NCBI GenBank assembly: GCA_963978545.1
Contig: CAXBTE010000056.1
Span: 21,378-85,377 of the forward strand
Source: Linyphia triangularis
Lineage: Eukaryota > Arthropoda > Arachnida > Araneae > Linyphiidae
Reading direction: 5' to 3'
DNA: 64,000 nt
In this document: positions 41,465 through 52,708 of the stretch, piece by piece
Layout of the letters: the number at the start of each line of letters is the position of its first letter
How positions within the stretch are numbered: position 1 is the first letter of the stretch
Made by a program: the position numbers and the translations under genes
The notes under the pieces: model-generated
Database searches by the model: none
Seen by the model: only the letters and a program-made list of their open reading frames with translations
What the model was told of the DNA's origin: nothing

Positions 41465-43908
41465 CTTGGGCGACCTATGCAGGAGGTGAGGCCGCAGTTG
41501 AAAGAAATCCTCCGACGTACACTACAACAAAGTTGAAAAGAAACGCCACCTATATTACAGTAAATGGACAGTGTATAAAAGCTCTCGTTGATTCAGGTGC
41601 CGATTACTCCATCATATCTGAAGAATTGCGCAGACAATTGAAAGCTCCTATGTTTACTGAGAATGGGCCTATCCTTAAAACAGCATGTGGAAAACCTATA
41701 GCCACCTCGGGATTTTGTGTATTAAAAATCAACTTGAATGGGACTGTTAGACCATTTGAATTCCTGGTGTTTCCGCAGTGTAGCCACCAAATGATACTCG
41801 GATGGGACTTTTTCCGTGCCACTGATGCAGTCATAGACTGCGGAAACGAAGAGCTCCAACTTTCAGAAATCCTTCCAGATAACCTCGAGTCAAGTAAATC
41901 CAATTTCTCCTTATTTGCCGCATCAGATTTCTTAATTGAAGCAAATTCAGCGAAGCAAATACGAGCAATAAATCCTGAAATTCAACAAACAGATGAAGCA
42001 ATGATTATTGGAAATAAAGCTCTGATGTACGAAAGAGATCTATCTATACCAGCTTCAGTTATCAACTTTGAAAATGGCAGTTGTAAAATGTGGGTAACAA
42101 ATTGCTCTCGCAACACCCAACTTATACAGAAAGGTATGAACGTGGCCTGCTTAATGACAATCACAAACGACGACATCTGCTCATTGAATGAGAAAACGAC
42201 ACGAGAAGGTTCTAGTATACATAAATCGAGACGGCGATTAACTCATGAGAAATTAAAAGAAGTATTAGACATGGAGCTGACCATTTCTGAAAAAGACGAG
42301 CTATTGAACTTGCTGGAAGAATTTAGCGATATTTTTGATGTTACAAAGAAATCAAGGAAATTCAAATGCAATGCTGCAAAGCATAAAATCGACACTGGTA
42401 ACAGCGCTCCTATCAAGCAAAGACCTTACCGTATCTCAGCTACTGAGAGACGTGTGATCGAGAACGAAATTCAACGGATGCTGAAAGAAGACGTGATACA
42501 ACCATCAGACAGCCCATGGTCATCCCCAGTTGTACTTGTGAAAAAGAAGAATGGCGAATGGCGCTTTTGTGTCGATTACAGAAAACTGAACAAGGTCACC
42601 AAAAAAGACGTCTATCCACTACCACGAATAGATGATGCTTTAGACTGCCTAGCAGGAGCCAAAGTGTTCTCTATGATGGACTTAAAGTCGGGCTATTGGC
42701 AAATAGAGGTTGATGATAAAGATAGAGAAAAGACAGCCTTTGTGACGTCGGATGGTCTTTATGAATTTAAAGTCATGGCGTTTGGCCTTTGCAACGCGCC
42801 GGCTACATTTGAACGGATGATGGACACAGTGCTACGTGGTCTCAAGTGGAATATCTGTCTTTGCTATCTGGATGACATAATCGTGTATGCACCGAATTTC
42901 CAGGAACATCAAATTCGCTTGAGGAAAGTTTTGAAATGTATCTACGAGGCAGGTCTGACGCTAAATTTCAGCAAATGCGCATTCGGAAAAAAGAAGCTAA
43001 CAATACTAGGACACCTTGTTGATCAACACGGAATCTATCCAGATCCACAAAAGTTGGCAGCTGTAACAAAGTTTCCAGTTCCAGAGAATATTGCAGATAT
43101 CCGTGGTTTTCTGGATTTGTGCTCATATTACAGACGGTTTATAAAAAACTTCGCGGATATCGCAAGACCGCTGCATGATCTATTGAAGACAGATGCAAAG
43201 TTTTCTTGGAGAACATCCCAGTGGGAATCGTTTTCAACCCTTAAGAAACTACTGACCAGTGGTCCTGTCTTGGGACATTTCCTTCCTGACGCAGAAACGA
43301 AAATCCATTCAGACGCTAGTGGATATGGTATTGGGGCAGTACTAGTACAGATCCAAAATGGCGAAGAAAGACCAATAGCCTATGCGTCCAGGACCTTGAC
43401 AGCAGCCGAAAAGAACTATTCGACCACCGAAAAGGAATGCCTTGCCGTCATCTGGGCGATTAGTAAATTCAGGCCGTATCTCTTTGGAAAACCATTCACT
43501 GTCGTAACAGATCACCACTCTTTGTGTCGGCTTGCCAGTGTCAAAGATCCATCTGGAAGACTTGCACGGTGGGCTCTGAGATTACAGGAGTACGACATTA
43601 ACATCGTCTACAAGAGTGGCCGCAAACATTCCGATGCTGATTCACTATCAAGAAAACACCTTTTAGATGTAGCTGTTGAAGACAGTGATGAAATTCCTTT
43701 CCTTGCATCTGTCACAGATTATCGAAAAGAGCAGCTAAAAGATAAGCAGATAAGGGCAGTAATCAAAACTCTCCAGAGAGGTGACGGATGCCAAAGTTAT
43801 CAAATGGAGAAGGGTGTGCTGTACAAAAAGAATTATGACCCTATGGGACAGCAATGGCTCTTGGTAGTACCAAAACAACTACGAATCGATATTTTAAAGT
43901 CTTCATGA
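41465..43908 (+). CDS. Gypsy Pol, protease-RT-RNase H part
   Basis: Frame -1 relative to gag, with no ATG at its start, open from before the gag stop. Aspartic protease ALVDSGADYSII (about 41580); reverse transcriptase FCVDYRKLNKVT (about 42567) and YLDDIIVYA (about 42865); RNase H KIHSDASGYGIGAVL (about 43300) and TDHHSLCRL. It stops at 43906-43908, just where the integrase zinc finger begins in the next frame. Confidence 0.88.
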
Positions 43909-45046
43909 TGCGCCAACCGCCGGTCATCTCGGATTCGCTAAAACTTATGACCGAATAAGGAGGAAATACTACTGGCCAGGCCTATACGGGAATACGCGCC
44001 GGTATGTGTCGCATTGTCGAGAATGTCAAAGGCGGAAATCTCCACCTCAACGTCCGCCTGGGAAACTTCACCCAATAACGCCACCTGACGTACCATTTGC
44101 CAAGATTGGAATAGATCTACTTGGACGCTTCCCAGTCACTCGTAATGGAAACCGGTGGATTATTGTTTGCACAGATTACCTGACGCGATTCACTGTCACT
44201 AAAGCATTACCAACCGCTGAAGCCACAGAAATAGCTAAATTCATAGTGGAGGAAGTAATACTGAAGCATGGTGCTCCCAAAGAAATGATAAGTGATCGAG
44301 GACGTTCTTTTTTATCCAATATTGTAAAGGATATTAATCGTTTGTGTCAGACGTCTCATCTTCTAACCACTGCCTACCATCCACAAACCAATGGTTTGAC
44401 AGAGCGATTTAACAAAACTCTGGCAGACATGCTGTCCATGTACGTAGAAGTCGAGCAACGAAATTGGGATACCATCTTACTCTTTGTAACTTTCGCTTAC
44501 AACTCGTCGAAACAAGACACTACGGGATTTAGTCCATTCTTTCTCGTCCATGGTAGAGAAATCGAAACTCCCCTCGACGTAATTTTTCCACACAATTCAG
44601 AAAATCACAATGATAATTACGTGCAACGTCTTATTACGAGGGCTGAAGAAGCTAGGCAGATTGCAAAAATCCATATCCTCGACGCTCAAGCAAATGATAA
44701 ACGCCGGTACGACAAGAGACATCGATCAGTCAGCTATAATAGAGGAGACCTAGTTTGGGTCTTTACCCCAGTGAGAAAAGTTGGACTGTCAGAAAAGCTT
44801 CTCAGACGTTACTTCGGTCCCTATCGAATAACATGGCGAATATCTGACGTAACATACGAAGTAGAGAGCTTGGAAGAGAAAAGCAGACGACAGAAACAAA
44901 AAGACACAGTACACGTCCTAAGATTAAAACCCTATCTCGATCCTAAGGAACAATTACAAGACGAAAGAGAGTACAAAGATGAGACATTTACCAGTCCTGT
45001 TACGAGGAGCCAGACCAGATTGCAGCGGGACGCTGCTTTCTCCTAG
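43898..45046 (+). pseudogene. Gypsy integrase, out of frame with Pol
   Basis: The frame opens at 43898 after a TAA and begins LHDAPTAGH, the integrase HHCC finger, continuing to SHCRECQ. Core triad: GIDLLGRFP, MISDRGRSF, NGLTERFNKTL. It ends PVTRSQTRL just before the right LTR; no chromodomain seen. Pol and integrase overlap by only eight bases (43898-43905) and need a +1 shift. Gypsy integrase is normally fused to Pol, so a small indel is the likely cause, making this copy defective. Confidence 0.8.
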
Positions 45047-45057
45047 TGAGGGAGAAA

Positions 45058-45409
45058 TGTAGCGAAACTCATTCAATCGAGCCGAGCCTGCGTGGCTCGG
45101 TTGGTAGAGCATCGGAAAGCTAAGCGGAAGGTTGCGCGATCAAAACCCACTGCCGCCAAAATCTCAAGTTTATTTCCTTTATTTATTTATTATTTCTAAT
45201 ATTGTTTCTAGAACTTTCTAGAAGGAATCTAGGAAGTTCGTCCATCGTATATATGCAAATTCTATTGTTCTGATTCTTATACTTCCTGTTTGGAAGATCC
45301 TTAAAATGTATATAAGTTGATGCTCCCAGAGTTGGGAGAATAAAAGTCTTGAGTTTACTTGCCGATTGTTCATTCATTCATTTCCTTCGATAGCGTATTC
45401 TACGCGACA
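45058..45409 (+). repeat. Gypsy 3' LTR (352 bp)
   Basis: Matches the 5' LTR, including the tRNA-like segment (about 45082-45154), with about four substitutions and a shorter ATTC tract. Preceded by a GAGGGAGAAA purine tract. Confidence 0.9.
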
Positions 45410-45689
45410 ATATTGTATTCCAAATTTTTTTTTATCACAAATAAAGAAACAAATTTCAAACAATCAAATTTATAGACCAAAAGAGAAAAAACTTTGTTAT
45501 ATATAGCATTGCATTTCACTATCACAATGTATAGTAATATCCATGACAACAATATATGCAGCATTATTCACAATTTCAGAGTGAATATTCAAAGAGTTCG
45601 AAAAGCTGATCTCACAATAAATTCGTCAAGACTTTCTTTAAATTTTTTTCTCTATCTTTCAAGAAGTCTTGTTTTTAAATCCTTTATAA

Positions 45690-46260
45690 TAACTTCGACT
45701 TTGTGTGTTAGTTTGCTTGTCAATGAAAGCGGAATTTGCGGCTGCCTAATCTTCCTTAGCTGCCCTTACCATCATCCAATCAGGTTTAAACTTGGCAGAT
45801 AGGTTCGATGTCGATGACAATGCATTCTATCAAATTTTGGGGCTGTTACTGTCACTCAAAGGTCGCTTTTACGGAATACTAATTAACCAAATTGGCGTCA
45901 TCCAATTGCATTAAAATAACATTGAACCGTTCATTGTTGAAACTCTTTCTTGTTGGCAAATTGTTTTTTAATAAATAAATAAATAAATAAATAATAAAAT
46001 TACTTTAATCAGTATAAATAAATTATATTTCTATGTGAGAGCACAAATTCCCGTCCATTTTTAATAAAAAAAAATTTGAAGCGTAGTTTGCCACTCATTT
46101 TGCTGATACAAATGTTTTTGATATAGACGCTGTGTTAATGAATACAAAAATTGACAATGCATATCGGATTTTTTAAAAACTCTATTTTTATGGGTTATAT
46201 TATTTAAGATTTTAAATGATGGTTTAATTTATTTGATTAAATACACTCTGGGATTCTAAA
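45690..46260 (+). repeat. Dispersed repeat, inverted relative of 56980-57540
   Basis: Shares in reverse complement GATGTCGATGACAATGCATT, CTATCAA, GAAACTCTTTC, TGTTGGCAAATT, TGTTTTTGATAT and TTATGGGTTATATTATTTA with 56980-57540. Two members of one family; ends not defined. Confidence 0.7.
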
Positions 46261-46504
46261 CACACTTCAAGATTCATACAAAATGATTTTTATGTAAAAA
46301 TTCTTTTATACAGATAATAAAAGATATTCACATAACTTTTGTGAAACAAAAGCTACAGGTTTACAGCTAATTTCGGGGCATCCTAAAATCTTGGGCACAA
46401 GGGCCAGGTCTTGTGGGCTTAGTTAATAATCAGGACCTGACTAGATAACTGGGTCAAGGCAAGTCTTTAAACAAATTTAATAAGCTTCAAAACAAACAAA
46501 CCAC

Positions 46505-47164
46505 AGTCGTGCACGCACGCCACAAGTAGCGAGGGTAGGCGACTGCAGTGGACAGATCATGCCCATCGATATAGATAAACAACTGGATAGACTGCTCCAT
46601 TGTCAATGCAAAGAGAAAAACGCGCCGGGGATTGCGAAGCTGGTGGGAAGATTAACCAATCACAGTTCACTTTTATAGTTGGATGGAAATGCGAAAAACC
46701 TTTTAGAATGCTAGAGTATATATATTTTTTCACATTATTACTAATTAAGGTCTACTATTGACATTTCTGCTGTGTACAACCCAAAATTTTATTTTCAATC
46801 CTCGGCAATCCGTACTTTTTATTCCACCAACGGCATCTGGCAACGGCTTCATTTTCTCAGCGTTAAGCAGTCTATCCAGTTGTTTATTTATATCGATGAT
46901 CATGCCACAGACGCGTCCACTAGCCACTGCTGTGGTTCTGTATAATAAGCTCCATAGGATATAATGGTCAGCAAAGAGTGGCGTGCGTGCGCGTTAGAAG
47001 TTAACGCGCGCGTTCGCCACTAACCACAGACGCGACCCCTAGCCACTGCTGTGGTTCTGTATAATAAGCTCCATAGGATATAATGGTCCGCGAAGAGTGG
47101 CGTGCGTGCGCGTTAGAAGCTAACGCGCGCGTTCGCCACTCGAGTGGCTCTGTATAATAAGGCC
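46505..47164. repeat. Inverted and tandem repeat complex with Harbinger-like end
   Basis: ATAGATAAACAACTGGATAG (about 46572) is inverted near 46867-46900. Two 119-bp tandem units start CCACAGACGCG at 46905 and 47024. The right end CTGTATAATAAGGCC (47150-47164) followed by TTA is the complement of the MITE end at 31774. A short minus-strand open frame (46745-46927) is unassigned. The left end is not found. Confidence 0.55.
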
Positions 47165-47640
47165 TTAACGTGTTTAGGGCAAGGATATAGACCTCCATTA
47201 TAGCGTAATCTTCTTTAAATAACTATCCTGCAGATTTCATTAATTACAGCAGAAGAGGTCTTCTATAACTCCGAAATATCCAATACCGTTACAGTGACCT
47301 TAGTTTAAACATTCATATGTTTTGATACATTTTCGGTTGCAGTTAGAGGCAGCGGCTTATCCAAGCGTATCGGAGGGGATGGGAGAAAGGGTTGAGACAG
47401 CCTTACTATTTTTTAAAGTAAATTGAGTCTTGAATGTTTGACGAAAGTGAAAAAGCTAAACTATTTTTTAAATTAACACAACACTTTAATTAATATAACT
47501 TTTTGATTAATAATTGAAGAACAAATTAAGTAAAGCGTTACCTAACTTTTCAAGCGATACTCAACTAACTAATTACTTGTTTACAATATCAAGTCCACCT
47601 TCAAGCTTTTTTAAAAATTTTATCTAGAGAATCATGTCAT
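47165..47640. other. No recognisable feature
   Basis: Intergenic sequence, nothing supported. Confidence 0.45.
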
Positions 47641-47654
47641 CAGATATTTTTATG

Positions 47655-48265
47655 TAATATGATTTTAATGATCGTAAAGTTGAAAAGCTTCTTTCAGCTG
47701 TTGCGATTGAAACTGGCAGAATGCACAACGTTTTTAATAGTTGACGGTATATTCGGAAATACGTCCACAGAACATTTCGTGAAAGCATCAATGGCTGTAG
47801 AAAAGCTTTTCTAAATGATCTTCATTTTATCTTCCACATTTCCCATTCTGCTTCGATGACGTCTTGAAAACCAGGCAAATATCTTTCATAAAATTTTACC
47901 AAATTTTCTATGATAGAAAATTCTACACTCTTTGTGTTTATTGGTATCAGTTTTCTGATTGCTTTTAAAGTTTCTTCATGGGAAAATCTGTCTTATAAGT
48001 ATGAAAGAATGTCCTCTTAGTACGGAATGAATAAAGCTTGTTAGTAATATTCTTTAGCTGTTTTGATGAAGAATATTTTTCTTGTGTTGTTGTATTCCAC
48101 TAATTATGGCGATACTCTCATCAACATTTAAAGCTAGGGCGATCATTTGAATTTCTTCATAAAATGGCAGAAATTTACATCGAAAATAGATTTTACACTA
48201 TTAACCATATCAATGACATTGATCAAAGTTAATTGATCTTTTCGCATGTATTGTGAAAGATTGTA
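47655..48265 (-). pseudogene. hAT transposase relic (TTF-type/52-kDa repressor-like family)
   Basis: Minus-strand reading gives the C-terminal third of a hAT transposase: segments like AKEYY, RFSHEETLKAIRKLIP, EFSIIENLVKFYERYLPGF and the dimerisation signature LCILPVSIATAERSFSTLR (about 47665-47720). Stops and frame changes occur throughout and the catalytic N-terminal part is missing. This pattern is known from hAT copies annotated as zinc finger MYM or 52-kDa repressor-like proteins. Confidence 0.75.
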
Positions 48266-48269
48266 TGTA

Positions 48270-48660
48270 TTGGATAAGATTTTACAGACTATAATATATA
48301 GACACTATAAAATTAATATTGCATATAGTCTTTAGGAAATAACGTGCTTTGCTTGTATCCCTTTTCCGATCAATCTTCAATTTATTCGAAGGTGGCTGTG
48401 CTCGGATTAAAAAAAATTCTTTAATATTAAAAATGAATTAGAATTGCAAAATTATGATGAATCTAGTAGCTATGTTTTTTTTACATAAAATTAGTTTGTG
48501 TCAAAGTTACATTGAAAAATAATTAATTTAATTAGGTCAAATAGGCATTTATACATTATAAGTGACCGATGCACGGACGTGTTCCGTGCGTCGGTGTTAT
48601 TAGTTGCATTTTTGACCTAGTTAAAATAATTGCTTTTCTTTGTAATCTGCAACAAGCTAA
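48270..48660. other. No recognisable feature
   Basis: AT-rich sequence left of the Helitron; nothing supported. Confidence 0.45.
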
Positions 48661-48719
48661 TCTATAATAATAAAACAAGCTGTGTGTGTGTCTGTCTGTC
48701 TGAGGCTCTGTGGATCTAT

Positions 48720-49530
48720 TGATACTTACTTAAAATTGGAGTAGAGCTTTGAAATTTTCAACATAAGAAGCTTAGGCCTTCTAATTTTATGTATGTTAAA
48801 CAGAATGTTAAAATTTTAATTAGTTCTTTTTTAAATAATATTTTAATTAATTTTTTTTTTTTTACAAAATGACTTCAAATAGAGATATACAGCTCTGAAA
48901 TTTTCAACATAAGTAGTTTTAGCCTTCTAATTGGATTTTTGATTAACAGAACTTTAAAATTTTAATTAGTTATTTATTAATTAATTTTCTTAATTAGTTA
49001 ACAATTTTTTATACAAAACGACTTCTAATAGGGTTATAGCTATACATTTTCAACCCTAAGTAATTTTGGCTTTCTTATTGAACTCTTGAAAAACAGAATT
49101 TTAATTTTTTTGTTAGTTTTTCCTTAATTTTTTAAATTAATTAATAAATATTTTACAAAACGGTTTCTAATAGAGGGCTACAGCTCTGAAATTTTCAACA
49201 TAAGTAGTTGTGATATCCTAATTGGACTATTGAAAAACAGAATTTTAAATTTTTATTTAGTTTTTTTTTTAAAATTAATCTTTTAATTAATAAACAAATA
49301 TTTTACAAAATGATTTCTACTTTGACTACAGTTCTGAAATTTTCAACACAAGTAGTTTTGGCATTCTAATTGGACTATTGACAAAAAGAATGTTAAAATT
49401 TTAATTTGTTTTTTTATTAATTTTTTTAATTAATATTTTCACAAAAAGCGATTTTTAATAGGCCTAGAGCTCTGAAAGTTTCAACATAAGTAGTTTTGGC
49501 CTTCTAATTTTGCTTTCCACAAACACGTGT
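48720..49530 (+). repeat. Tandem array, six units of about 145 bp
   Basis: Units are anchored by CTCTGAAATTTTCAACATAAG at about 48755, 48900, 49048, 49193, 49339 and 49477, each followed by GGCCTTCTAATT-like and TTTTAATTAGT-like sequence and TTTACAAAA. Spacing 138-148 bp. Confidence 0.85.
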
Positions 49531-49659
49531 TAAAATAATCTTAAAGGCCTAGTGTATTATTGCATTAACGGGGATTTTTTGTGTGTGTCTCGACAGGGGA
49601 GAGGCTTCTAATATTAAGGCTTTACGTAGCAATTAGATTTTAGTGAGTGAAGCGAGCTT

Positions 49660-49815
49660 ATTCTTACGCAACAATGAACCTTTCAGCGAGAGAAGAGAGC
49701 CTATTCTTGCATAGTAATGAACCTTTCAACGAGTAAAGTAAGCCTGTAATTATGTGTCAATGAACTTTTCAGCATACGAAGCGAGCTCGATTTGCGTAGC
49801 GATGAACCTTCCTGC
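49660..49815 (+). repeat. Short tandem array, about 50-bp units
   Basis: AATGAACCTTTCAGCGAG, AATGAACCTTTCAACGAG, AATGAACTTTTCAGCATA and GATGAACC, each preceded by GCGTAGC/GCATAGT-like sequence. Three full units plus a partial. Confidence 0.75.
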
Positions 49816-49939
49816 GAACAATGCGCCAAAAGCTGGGACATATACACCAATGACGGATTTCCGCAACTCGAGGCCTTTCAGCTAGCTAAAATATTGCATG
49901 TGTTAAAATTTCGTATCGAAGCATGGGTATTCAGCTAGT

Positions 49940-50211
49940 ATTATACAAAGAAAAACATAGCTTTTAGATGAATCGTAATTTAAAAATTATAACTGTTTAC
50001 GAGTAGAGAACTGCCCATTAACTATTTGCAACTCACTCCAACATTGGAAATATAACGTAATTTTGTCTCGACGTTCGGTGAGGGTAAGGGGTGCAGCGCT
50101 ATCAGTCCTCCCTCTACTAAACACTCAACTGATTACAGGTACATCAGTACTGAAAATTAATGAATAAATTAGACTTTCGCACAAGTTTTGATCCAAATAT
50201 CCTGCTGTATA
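49940..50211. other. No recognisable feature
   Basis: Short spacer between the Helitron and the Tc1 element. Confidence 0.5.
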
Positions 50212-50213
50212 TA

Positions 50214-51432
50214 CACTCAAGAGCCTAAACATTATGACCACCCCTACATTTTGCAATGAACTCGCCTGGATGACGTGGAAGGCACGTGATCAGGTGGAAG
50301 TGGTATTTAACTGCTGCTGGAGAGTCTGAAGAATCATTCTTTCATTTACTTCTGTGTGTGATGGTAAAGGCTGCGGATCTAAGCGACTTTGATAGAGAGC
50401 AGATTGTAATGGCTCGAAGGCTCGGAATAAGTATTTCCAAAACTGCACGACTCGTGGATTGTTCGCGATCTACAGTAGTTAGTATTTATGCAAAGTGGAT
50501 GAATGACGGTGAAAGCAGCAGTAGACGACATGGTGTTGGACGTCCACACGCTATCAAAGAAAAAGGTCGTCGGAGACTGTCTCGCATGGTGAAGCAAAAC
50601 CGGAGCCAGACAGTGGCTCAGCTGACAGCCCAATACAATGCAGGGCCAAGTAGAATAGTATCGGAGCACACTGTTCAGCGGACACTGTTGGATATGGGGC
50701 TACGCAGCAAACGTCCTACTCGTGTGCCTTTGCTGACCAAGCGTCATCGCCAACTGCGCCTGCGCTGGGCCCGGGAACATCGCGACTGATCCATGGATCA
50801 GTGGGCGAGAGTTGCCTGGTCAGATGAATCACGGTTTGTCATTCATCATAGTGATGGCCGTGTCAGGATACGCCATCTTCCAGGCGAACAGTTGCTCCCT
50901 CAATGTACAGTAGGTCATACACAGGCCGGTGCTGGCGGTATTATGCTTTGGGGGACGTTCTCTTGGGCGTCTCTGGGACCCGTGGTTGTGGTAGAGCAGA
51001 CCATGAATGCTACAGGGTATCTGAACATCATTGCGGACCAGTTGCACCCTTACATGGCCTCTATTTTTCCATCTGGAAATGGAATGTTCCAACAGGACAA
51101 CGCCCCGTGTCACAAGGCTAAAATTGTGTTGGAGTGGTTCCAGGAACATGATGCTGAATTACAGTTAATGTCCTGGCCACCTAACTCACCGGATCTCAAT
51201 CCGATAGAAGACATTTGGGATGTCATGGGACGGCAGCTCAGAGCTCAAAGACCACCAATTCGCAATATCTTGGATTTGCATGACCGTTGCTTAAACATTT
51301 GGTACAATCTGTCTCCGGTCATCTACCAAGGACTTGTGGCATCCATGCCAAGGCGGGTTGAAGCTGTGTTGCGTGCCAAAGGTGGGCCAACTCGTTATTG
51401 ACAGGTGGTCATAATGTTTTGGCTCTTGAGTG
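50214..51432 (+). mobile_element. Tc1/mariner element (1.2 kb)
   Basis: Inverted ends CACTCAAGAGCC...AACATTATGACCACC and the matching GGTGGTCATAATGTTTTGG...CTTGAGTG, with TA on both outer sides (50212-50213, 51433-51434). One transposase frame with a single stop. The two end repeats match closely, so this copy is fairly young. Confidence 0.93.
50361..51401 (+). pseudogene. Tc1-type transposase with one premature stop
   Basis: Starts ATG at 50361 ([20 protein letters not shown]); an in-frame ATG also exists at 50286. N-terminal helix-turn-helix domains ([20 protein letters not shown]) are followed by the catalytic domain with WSDESRF, FQQDNAPCH and PDLNPIEDIWD. There are 36 residues between the second Asp and the Glu, so the triad is DD36E rather than the classical Tc1 DD34E. 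A TGA at 50787-50789 cuts the frame between REHRD and SMDQWA; the same frame continues to 51401. The usual family residue here is Trp, so one base change explains the stop. Confidence 0.9.
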
Positions 51433-51537
51433 TATACTAATACATTTTAATTCTTAATACTGCACCAATTTTTTGTTGTATTCAATTAATGAATATGAGT
51501 CATGCAGGTACCTTGATAGAGATTTTGTATTTAAGAG

Positions 51538-51590
51538 GAAGTCCTAGTAAGTATCATTATCTATACTTGTTTCAATCTTCTAGCCCAATC
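51538..51590. repeat. End sequence shared with the intron 4 MITE
   Basis: GAAGTCCTAGTAAGTATCAT ... AATCTTCTAGCCCA matches one end of the MITE at 19575-20001. Here it directly follows the 3' end of the LINE relic (minus strand). Confidence 0.65.
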
Positions 51591-51681
51591 TTCAATCGCA
51601 AGTACTACAGCCTGTTGTTGTTGTGGTTTATCCTCCCGCAGACTGACGAAGTTAGACAAGGTCCATTAGACCGTTGACCTA

Positions 51682-51862
51682 AGGGTACTTACTCAGTGGA
51701 GACGGGATAGGTGCTTACTCGTAGAGTGCGAGGTAAAACTAAACCACGCTTCTCTATGGGAACGCACACAGTGGTGACTGGTCGGTTTAATGTTTAATTT
51801 TACCTCGCTCTATGTGAGCATGCGAGTAAACACCTATCCCTGCTCCATTGTGCAAGTACCCT
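51682..51862. mobile_element. Small MITE (181 bp), nearly all inverted repeat
   Basis: AGGGTACTTACTCAGTGGAG, GGATAGGTG, TTACTCG and GAGGTAAAA in the left arm are mirrored by TTTTACCTC, CGAGTAAACACCTATCC, GCTCCATTG and AAGTACCCT on the right. Arms are about 75-80 bp. Interrupts the last codons of the LINE relic. Confidence 0.8.
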
Positions 51863-52513
51863 AGAGACTGACAGGCGACTGCAATTCTTTGACCTCAACG
51901 AACATCATTCTGTATAGAAATTGGGGAAAAGTCAATAGATTACGTATCCACTGGTCTGCCGTGGCAAAACGGGTCAAAAATCGACTTTTAGTAAGTTGAA
52001 CTAAATCTAATTGCCAAATGCGCCATAACTTGTCCAATAATGAGCATTTTTTTTTATTTGGTAACCATCTCTCTTTAATTTTCAATTAATAAGGTTGCAG
52101 ACGATTCGGATGTGTGGCTTTGGCTTACTTGCATCTTTCACAAATGAGCCATATTGGCAATGGATATTACGTCACTGATGACGTAACTGATGTCGCCAAT
52201 GTGGCTTACTTTCAAAATATACAAGTTTTCCGAGCCAGAGATCAGAAATCGTTTGCTCTTTTTCACATTGAAAATCAAAATGCAGTGGGTTGCCAGACGA
52301 AAAAATTCTTTCTCTTTTTGGCAAGTTACGACATATTTGGCAATCGGATTTTAGTTCAACTCATTCCAAGTCGATTTTTGATCAGTTTCGGCCATTTTTG
52401 CCACGGCAGACCAGTGGATTCGTAATCTACTCACTTTTCTCCAATTTCTTTAAAAAAATTCAGAATGGTGTTCGATGGGGTCCAAATATTGCAGTCGCCT
52501 CTCGGACTACTAA
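51863..52513. mobile_element. Fold-back element (about 0.65 kb)
   Basis: Left AGGCGACTGCAAT (51873) and right ATTGCAGTCGCCT (to 52500) open arms of about 180 bp sharing CCACTGGTCTGCCGTGGCAA, AAAATCGACTT and GTTGAACTAAA in inverted order. The loop holds a near-perfect palindrome around TTACGTCACTGATGACGTAA (about 52167-52186). No coding. Confidence 0.75.
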
Positions 52514-52708
52514 GGAAGTCGAGGACCAGAAGAGGGGGAAGAGTATATGCCCTCTCTGGAAAGTCTCAGACAGTCCAGGATGTGTTTAGGGGAGAAACCT
52601 GCAGAACTTGACATTTAGAGCAGACTGCAACAATCCTCCTTCCCTCGAAAAACAAGGGACCTTTTGTGTGACCGCTGTCGGGATATTGCAGTTCGAGAGA
52701 CTCTGTCA

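Larger units (their letters stand above)
39779..45409 (+). mobile_element. Ty3/gypsy LTR retrotransposon, complete but with a broken pol
   Basis: LTRs 39779-40138 and 45058-45409 (TGTAGCG ... GCGACA) differ at about four bases and by 8 bp in an ATTC microsatellite. A 4-bp duplication ATAT flanks the element (39775-39778, 45410-45413). Gag and pol are in different frames and the integrase is in a third. LTR divergence near 1% makes it older than the copia copy. Confidence 0.92.
39629..46439. mobile_element. Possible old hAT enclosing the gypsy element
   Basis: CAGGGCCTGA at the left and TCAGGACCTG at the right are near-inverted ends of hAT type. Flanks ACTTGACA (39621-39628) and ACTAGATA (46440-46447) match at six of eight positions, as an aged 8-bp duplication would. 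No transposase seen. Tentative. Confidence 0.4.
48661..49938 (+). mobile_element. Non-autonomous Helitron (1.28 kb)
   Basis: Starts TCTATAATAATAAAACAAGC then GTGTGTGTCTGTCTGTCTG, a common Helitron-type 5' end, and ends GGGTATTCAGCTAG before T. It sits between A and T with no target-site duplication, as Helitrons do. No Rep/helicase coding. The interior is two tandem arrays. The 3' hairpin is weak. Confidence 0.6.

Noticed and set aside
31774..47164. One 15-kb Harbinger element using the matching ends at 31774 and 47164
   Set aside because: The left end has a nearer inverted partner at 32029 with 3-bp flanks. The intervening copia and gypsy elements are not evidence for a single unit.
48720..49815. 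CRISPR array
   Set aside because: Repeats are long, diverged and directly adjoining without unique spacers, in eukaryotic DNA.
50829..51149. Minus-strand open frame of 106 codons across the Tc1 transposase
   Set aside because: Shadow of the conserved transposase catalytic domain on the other strand.
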